A stretch of 64,000 nucleotides of DNA. Origin: Methylococcales bacterium. Lineage in GTDB: Bacteria; Pseudomonadota; Gammaproteobacteria; Methylococcales; Methylomonadaceae. Each line of letters begins with the position of its first letter. Within the stretch, counting starts at the first letter, position 1. This document shows, piece after piece, positions 53,640 through 62,300 of the stretch. The notes beneath the pieces are model-generated. The model had not been told where the DNA came from and ran no database searches. It saw only the letters and a program-made list of their open reading frames with translations. The stretch covers positions 31,525 through 95,524 of the forward strand of contig JAPLRS010000033.1 of the NCBI GenBank assembly GCA_026399015.1, written 5' to 3'. A program made the position numbers and the translations under genes.

Positions 53640-55097
53640 TTATTTACGCCAGAACTCTGGAACAAATAAAATTACGATAGAAAAGATCTGCACCCGCCCC
53701 AACAACATAGCAAACGTACACACGCCTTTTTGATAATCTGTAATACCAGCAAAATTAGCCGCCGGTCCTACTTCATTTAAACCCGGCCCTGCGTTATTAA
53801 AACAAGCAATAATTGCAGAAAACGCCGTAATAAAATCTAAACCACTAATCAATAGTGCAAAAATCAAAATAACGATACTAATAAAGTACAAAAAGATAAA
53901 GCCCGTCACCGAATTAACAATAGCGTTGCTAACAATCATCTCACCTATTTTTAACGGTCTAATCGCATACGGATGAATAAACTTAAACATCTCCAAACGC
54001 GCTTGCTTCATTAAGATAATGGTCCGAATCATTCGTATTCCACCACCAGTAGAACCTGATGAAGCCGATACACAGCTTAAAAACAACATCCACATAGGCA
54101 CAAAAATCGGCCACTTACTAAAGTCTTGATTAGCAAAACCACAATCCGTGGCAATCGTGACTAAATTAAACGTTGCATAACGCAAGGCAGTAAAAAAGTC
54201 TGGATAAGTGCCTCTATCCCACAATACAAAAGCAGTCATGACACAACTACCTAACACCAATGTTAAAAAAGCTCTCACTTCTCTATCATAAAAATAAGGT
54301 TTAAAGGTTTGCTTACGTAACGCAATAAAATGCGTTGCAAAGTTCATCGCCGCTAATAATTGAAATACCGTTAACACCATTTCAATAGACAAGGAATCGT
54401 AAAAACCAATGCTACTATCATGGGTAGAAAACCCACCTAAACTCATTGCCGCAAACGCATGACAAACGGAATCAAACCAATTCATTCCCGCCCAATGCAA
54501 AGCCAATACACACGCGGCAGTAAAGCCAGCATATACCATCCATAGGGCCTTCGCGGTTTGGGCGATTCGGGGCGGCAAATCTGATTCTTTAACTGAGCCA
54601 GGGGTTTCAGCTTTATAAAGCTGCATGCCACCAATACCTAAAATAGGCAAAATAGCGACTGCAAATATAATAATCCCCATACCCGCTATCCAATTAAGCT
54701 CACAACGCCAAAGATTAATAGACATCGGTAGATTATCAATCCCCGTTAAAATTGTCGCACCGGTTGTGGTTAAACCTGAAACCGCCTCAAAATAAGCATC
54801 ATTAAAGCTTAAACTAGGCAGGAATATCATCAAAGGAATTGTGCACAATACCGGAGTTAATGACCAAGTACTGGCCACTAAAATAAAACCCGCTTGTCGA
54901 GACAGTTTTTTAGGCACCCATATCGTCGATATAAATAACACTGCACCCAGCAACAAAGTAACACTCGTACCATAAGAGAAAGCGGCAGCCGCACCGTCAT
55001 TGGCTATTTCTGAAGTTAGCCAACAAGTACTCATCAGGGCACTAAAACACAAAATAACTAGCCCAAAAATATGGACTATCGTAAGAAACACATTCAT
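53640..55097 (-). CDS. trkH: Trk potassium uptake channel TrkH
   Basis: TrkH is the membrane channel of the low-affinity potassium uptake system. The 485-residue protein has about ten helices and four P-loop filter segments (such as SGLTTTGATIL, SLGGFSTHDSS, TIATDCGFANQDFS and CFNNAGPGLNEVGPAANFAG). SSGSTGGGIRMIRTIILMKQ is also typical of TrkH. It follows trkA by 64 bp on the same strand. Confidence 0.95.
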   Translation of the reverse strand: MNVFLTIVHIFGLVILCFSALMSTCWLTSEIANDGAAAAFSYGTSVTLLLGAVLFISTIWVPKKLSRQAGFILVASTWSLTPVLCTIPLMIFLPSLSFNDAYFEAVSGLTTTGATILTGIDNLPMSINLWRCELNWIAGMGIIIFAVAILPILGIGGMQLYKAETPGSVKESDLPPRIAQTAKALWMVYAGFTAACVLALHWAGMNWFDSVCHAFAAMSLGGFSTHDSSIGFYDSLSIEMVLTVFQLLAAMNFATHFIALRKQTFKPYFYDREVRAFLTLVLGSCVMTAFVLWDRGTYPDFFTALRYATFNLVTIATDCGFANQDFSKWPIFVPMWMLFLSCVSASSGSTGGGIRMIRTIILMKQARLEMFKFIHPYAIRPLKIGEMIVSNAIVNSVTGFIFLYFISIVILIFALLISGLDFITAFSAIIACFNNAGPGLNEVGPAANFAGITDYQKGVCTFAMLLGRVQIFSIVILFVPEFWRK

Positions 55098-55161
55098 AGG
55101 CAGAAAATTATCTTAAAAGAGATTGGATAAGTATTAGCATGTAAACTGAAAGACATCTCTA

Positions 55162-56523
55162 TCAAATGCGTCTAAAAGTTTGTTCAATATTACTGACTAA
55201 CTTTTTATCCATGGCAAACATCACCACATGATCATTTTCAGCAAACACCGTATCATGATGAATAGGAATCACCTCACTATTACGTATCAAAGCCCCCATT
55301 ACAATACCTGCTGGGAATTTAATACTATCCACACTACGTCCTACAACCGAGTTTTCTTCATCACTTGCGTGCGCAATGGCTTCAATAGCTTCAGCACTTC
55401 CACCGCATAAAGAAGTTACCTGCGCCAAATCACCACGTCGAACATGTTTTAAAATACTGCCTAAAGTTTCTTGGTTAGGCAGCACAATCACATCAATACC
55501 AGTACCCGGCACTAATTTAGCGTAAGAATTTTGATTTAATAAACAAATCGTTTTACGAGCCCCTAGGCTCTTAGCTAAAGAAGCCGAAACAATGTTGACC
55601 CCATCATTATTGGTAATGGCACAAAATAAGTCCGTGCTTTCAATAGACTCATCTAACAACATATTTTCGTTAGCACAATCACCTAACAGCACTAATGTCT
55701 TGTTTAACTCCACAGACATCTTATTAGCTCTAGCAGGCTCATTCTCAATTAACTTAACTTGATGATCATCTTGTAACGCTAGCGCTAAACGCTTACCAAT
55801 ATGACCACCACCGGCAATAATAACGCGTTTAATTGGGGCTTCTAACTTATCTAAGGCTTTAAGAACCTTTTTAACTTCTGCACTCGGTGCCACAAAAAAC
55901 ACTTCATCATCGGTTTCGATACTGACATCACCACTCACACACAAAGGCTTACCGTTTCTAAAAATGGCCACTACTCGGGTTTTACTGTCCGACAAACGCT
56001 CTTTAAGTGTTCTGATTTTTTTACCCGTTAAAATGCCGTCCCGTACCACTTTAACGGAGAACAATTTAACTAAACCACCGGCAAACTCTGATACATGTAA
56101 CGCACCGGGAAACTCGACTAAATTGCGAATAGACTTCATCACAATTTGTTCTGGACTAATAACGATATCAATGGGCAGACCTTCATTACCGAAGAGGCCG
56201 GGTCTTTTAAGATAATCAATCGCTCTGACTCGAGCAATCGTTTTAGGGCGTTTATGGAGGGCATTAATAATAAGACAGGCCAACATATTAGTCTCATCAC
56301 TATCAGTAACTGCAATAACTATATCGGCATTATCAATACCGGCCTGCTCTAATACACTAGGATGAGCAGCATTTCCTGTGACAGTTGCAATATCAAAACG
56401 ATCTTTTAAAAAGTCTAAGCGCTCTTGCCTAGAATCAACTACCACAATATCATTTTCTTCATTAACTAAGGCTTCAGCCACTGAAGAACCGGTCATACCG
56501 GCGCCAAGAATAACTATTTTCAT
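55162..56523 (-). CDS. trkA: Trk system potassium regulatory subunit TrkA
   Basis: TrkA is the cytoplasmic NAD(H)- and ATP-binding gating subunit of Trk. Start at 56523 (MKIVILGAGMTGSSVAEALV) gives 453 residues. It has two TrkA-N Rossmann domains (GAGMTGSSVAEAL at about 7 and GGGHIGKRLALALQ at about 239) and two TrkA-C domains (about 140-220 and 370-450). The upstream extension of the frame lacks a ribosome site. It forms an operon with trkH. Confidence 0.95.
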   Translation of the reverse strand: MKIVILGAGMTGSSVAEALVNEENDIVVVDSRQERLDFLKDRFDIATVTGNAAHPSVLEQAGIDNADIVIAVTDSDETNMLACLIINALHKRPKTIARVRAIDYLKRPGLFGNEGLPIDIVISPEQIVMKSIRNLVEFPGALHVSEFAGGLVKLFSVKVVRDGILTGKKIRTLKERLSDSKTRVVAIFRNGKPLCVSGDVSIETDDEVFFVAPSAEVKKVLKALDKLEAPIKRVIIAGGGHIGKRLALALQDDHQVKLIENEPARANKMSVELNKTLVLLGDCANENMLLDESIESTDLFCAITNNDGVNIVSASLAKSLGARKTICLLNQNSYAKLVPGTGIDVIVLPNQETLGSILKHVRRGDLAQVTSLCGGSAEAIEAIAHASDEENSVVGRSVDSIKFPAGIVMGALIRNSEVIPIHHDTVFAENDHVVMFAMDKKLVSNIEQTFRRI

Positions 56524-56630
56524 TAAAAATATACCGAGTTTAACAGTATTAACATTAGCCAAAACGCTGACAATAAAGCGGGTATTTTACCCTAAACTTA
56601 GCTTTAGTTCTGATCAATAGCCTCTTAATA

Positions 56631-57143
56631 TTAAAAACAACTGCCATAATCAAGCAACAGTTCCTCACAACCAAAAAATAAACGCGGATAATCAATACGT
56701 AATAACAGTTTTAAAGCATATTCAAAAAACACCAAAAAAGTTGCCAAGCGAGCTAGGGCTGCAAGTACCTTAAACTGTGTATTAGCAGAGCAACGCCAAA
56801 TAGCGACCACCCACCACACCACAGGTAGCAACAGCATTAGATGCACATCATCCCAGCTAGACACGGTTAAAGAGCCCAATTTTGCCAAGGTGTCGGCCAA
56901 ATAAAGACAGGCATTTAACAGTATAAAAAAAGGTAAAAACACCCACACCAAAGACCAGTTTCCTAACCAAGCCGCTAACAGATATTTTGTTGCCTCTTGC
57001 TGAGGTAGTTTTTCAGAATAACTGGGTGCGCTAAGCCATAACACTCCAAACAAACCCAAGGCAATAATCAATAATTCTAAGGGACTGGCTAAACCTACAT
57101 CACTAAAAAATAACGGTAACGAATACACAAACATCAGCAACAA
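56631..57143 (-). CDS. Membrane protein of unknown function
   Basis: A 170-residue protein with four or five hydrophobic segments (about 2-38, 55-85, 100-115, 127-148), a Trp-rich patch (LMLLLPVVWWVVAIWRC) and a C-terminal cluster (LLLDYGSCF). I do not recognise the family. It lies upstream of trkA on the same strand with a 107-bp gap, so it may share transcription, but nothing ties its function to Trk. Confidence 0.65.
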   Translation of the reverse strand: MLLMFVYSLPLFFSDVGLASPLELLIIALGLFGVLWLSAPSYSEKLPQQEATKYLLAAWLGNWSLVWVFLPFFILLNACLYLADTLAKLGSLTVSSWDDVHLMLLLPVVWWVVAIWRCSANTQFKVLAALARLATFLVFFEYALKLLLRIDYPRLFFGCEELLLDYGSCF

Positions 57144-57300
57144 CCCTTTTATTAAACGTCCACAAAATAATAAATCTGCTCAAAAGAATACCTTAATCTC
57201 AGAGTATTTCTTAACATAATATTGCCATACAGCAAATCTGGCGGTACAGTTAAGATTAATAACGCCATTAAAATACATGATGCTAATAAAAGGTAACCAC

Positions 57301-58077
57301 ATGAAAAAAACCCTGTTTAGCTTAGGACTGATCAGCACCCTATTCTGCACAACCACCTCAGCCGCAGACCTTGACCGCCCAGAAGTAGAAAAACGTCTCG
57401 CTAATGCCAGTCAATCACAAGTAGCAGACTTAAAACGCAAAGACTTAACAGATATTGACCTATCAAACCTTAACTTTACCCGCGCCGATTTATGGGGCTC
57501 TGATTTACGTGGTTCTAATTTTAATCACAGCGATTTATCGGGCTTAAACTTAGACTTATCAGTACTATCTCGGGTTAACTTTTCTTATGCCAACCTCTCA
57601 AACACCAGCATATTTGGTGTGCATGTCGGCAGCGCTAATTTAAGTGACGCAAATTTAAGTGGCAGTCGTTTTATAGGCGTCATGGATAAAGCTAATTTAT
57701 CTAGAGCCAACTTAACCCATGCCATTTGGGGTGCAGATATGAAGAACCAATCCATGGGTTTAATGCGCGCCAGTTTAAACAACGCCAACTTAAGTGGTGC
57801 CGATTTATCCTATGCCAACTTTGATAGAGCCACCATGCGCTATGCCAACTTTAGCCATGCAAAATTACATAACACGGTGTTATTTGGTGTAGATCTTTCT
57901 GGGGCAGACTTTAGCAACGCAGATTTATCTGGTGCCGACTTAACCGGCACCAATCTTGAAGAAACCAACTTTAGTGGCGCCAATTTAGACGGCACCCGCT
58001 TTGCCGGTGTAAAAGACAAATCTAAATTAAAAGGTTTAAACACCAGTAAAAACTTAGATAAAGCCCTCATTGATTAA
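57301..58077 (+). CDS. Exported pentapeptide-repeat protein
   Basis: From the ATG at 57301 (SD AAAGGTAACC) a 258-residue protein with a signal peptide (1-21, ending TTTSAA). Many tandem A(D/N)LXX pentapeptides follow (for example LSNLNFTRADLWGSDLRGSN, ADFSNADLSGADLTGTNLEE), forming a right-handed quadrilateral beta-helix. Function cannot be read from the repeat. The gene is followed at 58125 by a tiny lipoprotein gene. Exported pentapeptide proteins are less common than cytoplasmic ones. Confidence 0.87.
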   Translation: MKKTLFSLGLISTLFCTTTSAADLDRPEVEKRLANASQSQVADLKRKDLTDIDLSNLNFTRADLWGSDLRGSNFNHSDLSGLNLDLSVLSRVNFSYANLSNTSIFGVHVGSANLSDANLSGSRFIGVMDKANLSRANLTHAIWGADMKNQSMGLMRASLNNANLSGADLSYANFDRATMRYANFSHAKLHNTVLFGVDLSGADFSNADLSGADLTGTNLEETNFSGANLDGTRFAGVKDKSKLKGLNTSKNLDKALID

Positions 58078-58124
58078 CACACTCACTAACCGCACTTAAC
58101 CTTAAAGACTAACAGGCCTATATT

Positions 58125-58238
58125 ATGAAAAAACTAATCGCATTATTGATACTAAGCGCTTTAATTACGGGCTGTGAAGATATGAAAATGGACCGAAAAG
58201 TAGGAAGTAAATCTGCCCTACTCTTCGATGCGCAATAA
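58125..58238 (+). CDS. Very small putative lipoprotein
   Basis: A 37-residue frame: MKKLIALLILSALITGCEDM, then a basic and hydrophilic tail ending LLFDAQ. It is a clear type II signal with lipobox ITGC (C17). The mature part would be only 21 residues. It begins 47 bp after the pentapeptide gene, and its end overlaps the convergent AI-2E gene by 21 bp. There is no strong ribosome site (AACAGG about 10 bases before the ATG). It could be real or a small exported peptide. Confidence 0.55.
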   Translation: MKKLIALLILSALITGCEDMKMDRKVGSKSALLFDAQ

Positions 58239-59303
58239 ATCATCGTTTAACCACAGTAAAAACAACTCATAACCCAAAGCTAACGTGACGGCACCAATAA
58301 ACAAACCGATAACACCAGCAGTTAATAAGCCCCCTATGGCGCCCATAAAGATAATGGCCATAGGGGTTTTAACGCCGCGACCTAATAGAATGGGTTTTAA
58401 GATATGATCAATTAAACTGATCGGCAAATTCCAAGCTAAAAAAACCACGGCCGTAAAAGTGTCACCCGTATAAAACAAATAAATAATCATAGGGATAACA
58501 ATTAAACCGATACCAATCTGCGCAATCGATAAAATCAAACACAACAAGGCCCATAAACCTGCCGCTGGAATACCCACCACAATAAAGCCAATACCCGCCA
58601 ACAGACTCTGAATTAACGCCACCCCTAAAATACCATTCGCAACACTTCTAACCGTGGCCTCAGTTAGCTCAGCAAAGCTATCGCCTTTTTCATTAGCCAG
58701 TCTGGTCGTAATCGCTCTAGTGGTTTTATGACAGCCTTGCGCATTGGCCAACAAAATGCCAGCCACAATTATAGCCACCACAAAATGTAGAATGGCCACC
58801 CCTGCACCTGTAGCGGCAGATAAAAGCCAACTACCAATCACCTTAAGAACAGGCGTGAGTTGCTGTAAAGCGCTGTGAATATTTTCCGACGCTAACAACC
58901 AAAACTTAGCTAAGGGCTCGCCCACCAACACGACCGTATGCAGATTTTCGGGCGGTGGCGGAATTAATGGCGTACCGTCCTTAATCTTATCGCCCACCAT
59001 ACTCAACCCTTGAATCAGGGTTTCAGTGAGTAAGACAGTGGGCACCAACATGATAATTAAAAAGCCAACGGTAAATAAAGTGGCCGCCAACTTATTACGC
59101 TGACCTAAAGCCGATTGCAAGCGCAGATACAATGGATAAGCCGCAATGGCAATAATTGCTCCCCAAATAATCGGAATAATAAACGGCTCAACAATCTTAA
59201 AACACCACACCGAAATAATCAGTAATAACCCGATTTGAATAGTAGCTTCTAGCGAACGATGCACAAAAATGCGATCACTTATTTTCTGAGCAGTTGGTTT
59301 CAT
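58218..59303 (-). CDS. AI-2E family transporter (PerM-like permease)
   Basis: A 361-residue membrane protein (start ATG at 59303, MKPTAQKISDRIFVHRSL) of the AI-2E/PerM family. It has about eight transmembrane helices, including FIIPIIWGAIIAIAAYPLYL (about 44-63) and GVALIQSLLAGIGFIVVGIP. Function is broad: some members export autoinducer-2, others act as Na+/H+ antiporters or are unknown. An earlier in-frame start exists but has no ribosome site. Confidence 0.88.
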   Translation of the reverse strand: MKPTAQKISDRIFVHRSLEATIQIGLLLIISVWCFKIVEPFIIPIIWGAIIAIAAYPLYLRLQSALGQRNKLAATLFTVGFLIIMLVPTVLLTETLIQGLSMVGDKIKDGTPLIPPPPENLHTVVLVGEPLAKFWLLASENIHSALQQLTPVLKVIGSWLLSAATGAGVAILHFVVAIIVAGILLANAQGCHKTTRAITTRLANEKGDSFAELTEATVRSVANGILGVALIQSLLAGIGFIVVGIPAAGLWALLCLILSIAQIGIGLIVIPMIIYLFYTGDTFTAVVFLAWNLPISLIDHILKPILLGRGVKTPMAIIFMGAIGGLLTAGVIGLFIGAVTLALGYELFLLWLNDDLLRIEE

Positions 59304-59384
59304 AATAGACTCGAGTTGATTGTATTGACTTACATAATAGCAGATTTGAAACAGCGAAGCCGATACCCACACCCCTAAACCAAA

Positions 59385-62300
59385 CTACACTAAAACAATA
59401 TCACTTGCGACTAACACAGGGTGTTTAGTGCTGCCCAATATTTCCAAAACAACTGCGGCGGCTTTGCCTGTACCGTCGCTGTCATAAGACAAGGCACCGG
59501 TTGCAGTGTTGTATATAAAGCGATCATCTGCATCATGAGCTACGCCTTTATTGCTAGACCAAAAGCGTTGATCATTACCCGCCAACTGCCCCGTTACACC
59601 CACGGCAGTTAATACATTCGCACTAAACTGCAGTTTATCGGTAGCTGACACAAAGTCGGTAATCGTGTCTTTATTGCTAGTCGCATTAGCGGCTGTATCA
59701 AACCAGAAAATATCGGCACCTGCACCACCGGTTAAATTATCAGTACCCGCCCCACCGATCAAAGTGTCGTTACCCGCACCCGCATTGATAGTATCGTTAC
59801 CTAAGCCACCGGCTAAACTATTATTTAAAGCATTACCGGTTAAAGTATCTTTGTAATTGCCACCAATTAAATGCTCAATACCAATCAAAGTATCTTTACC
59901 TGCACCATAGGTACTTTGCGGGCCAGTAATAACTAAAGACACTCTGACTTCATCAGTGGCATAAATATAACTAACGGTATCATTGTTAGTATTACCGTTA
60001 AAGGTATCATCCCCTTTCGTGCTATAGAATATTTGTGAACCGGTATTGGCAGCAATCACTGCAGAAGTGGCCAAACTGGTAACGCTCTCAGCAGTACCGG
60101 CCCCATCCACATAACTGGCTTTAACAGAAATGGTCTTACCTACTTCTGTGGCGGTTAATACATAAGTCGTATTTGTTGCACCCGCTATCACAGAGCCATT
60201 CGCTAACCATTGATAACTAATCACACCCAAACCATCCACATCAGCTAAGGTATTACTCTCAGTTAAAGTTTGACCTACTGTTGGTGTGCCGGTAATTAAA
60301 ACATTGCCAGTTGGTAAATCATTTACAGGGGTAACATTAACCGTAACAGTTGTGCTATTAGAATTCAGCGAACCATCATTAGCCACATAAGTGAAACTAG
60401 CTGAGCCATTAAAGTTAGCCGAAGGAGTAAAGGTAACCGTGCCATTGCCGTTTAAGACTACAGAACCACCCGCACCAGAAACGACACTGGCAATAGTTAA
60501 AGCATTACCATCAACATCAGTATCATTACCTAATAACTGTGCCGCAGTATATGTAATTGGCGTATCTTCAGTTGCAGTTAGAGTATCCGTATTAGCAACA
60601 GGAGCATCATTAACATTCACAACAAGTGAAGTTGCCGCACTGGTAACACTTTCATTTGTGCTATAGCCATCGATATAAGATACAGTAACAGAAATTGTCT
60701 TACCTACCTGCGCTTGAGTTAGAGCAAACGTGGAATCCGTCGCTCCAACGATCTCTATACCATTGGCTAACCATTGATAATGTAATGCGCCTAAACCATC
60801 TATATCAGCTAATGTTGAAGTATCTGCGGTTAATACCTCGTATTGCGCTAAAGTACCTGTAATGTTTACACCTCCTGTTGGTAAGTCATTCACATTAATG
60901 ACAGGATTCGTTTGAGCACTCGTTACGCTCTCATAGGTACCAAAACCATCAACATAACTGGCTCTTACAGAAATTGCTTTACCAACTTGTGCCTGAGTTA
61001 ACAATAATGTATCACCTACTGCACCTATAATATCTACATTATCCGCTAACCATTGATAACTAATTACACCCAACCCATCAACATCAGTCAATGTATTATG
61101 TGCTGTCAATGTTTGATTTTGAATCGCATTACTTATAATATCAACGGCACCTAATACAATATCATTTATGTTAGAAACAGGTGGCACATCCGTGTTATCG
61201 ATTAACGTTTCAGTATTACCACTATGATCATCATACTTTGCACAAACAGTAATAATCTTACCTACTTCAGCTTGACCTAAAGTAAATGTATCTCCCGTAG
61301 CGCCATTAATCACTTGACCATCAGCCAACCATTGATAAGTAATAGTGCCAACACCATCGACATCATCAATATCGTTAGTAGCTGTCAAAGTTTCACCTTG
61401 CCCACAAGTGCCTGTGATATAGACTGATCCAGTTGGCGCATCATTAACTGGGGTTACAGCAACCGTTGCTTGCACTGGGGTTTCTGACTCCAAACCGCCG
61501 TTATCTAAAGCAACTACCGTAAAGGCATTTAAGGTACCGTTAGCATTTGATGCAGGTGTCCAATAGGCGTGATGTGTTGCATCAACCGTATTATTAGTTA
61601 AAGCGTTCCAAGCAGTTGCAGTTCCAACAGATGCTCCTATCAACAAACTGCCAGTTGAGACATCTTTAATAACAAAACCATCGACAGTACCGTCAGAATC
61701 AGACTCATCACCTTGGGTTTTAAGAGCATCAAGTGTAATGGTAATTTGGGTATCTTCATCACCAGATGCTACCGTTGATGTTAAAGTAGTAAATGTTGGT
61801 AAATTGTTTGTAAATAATTTGAGTGTAGCATCAATACCTTCAAATAAATTATCACCATTTAGGACTACAACTGAGAAAGTTTCTAATGAAGAATCAATGT
61901 TTAAGTATTTAGATAAATTAATAACTCCTGATATAGGGTTTCCATACCATGACCCACCATTATTAACAAAAGAAGTAACAGTAATACCATTAACTAAAAT
62001 TTTCTGAATGACATCATCACCGTATACCTGATAAGATAAATTTAGATACTTCGAGTTATAGCTAGAAATATCGAAGGTAGTTGAATAGGTAACGGGGATA
62101 TTGATAGTTGTACTACCCAGCAAAGTGGGTATTGTGGTAATAGAATCTGAAGTTGAAATCCATTTAGAATTTTCTAAAATATTCCAAGCGCCTAAAGCCT
62201 CATTTGATGAGGATAAAACAACCGCATTACCAGAAAATGTTTGGGATCCAATTTCATAATTATAATACCAATATGGATCTATCCCTCCAAATTGAATAAA

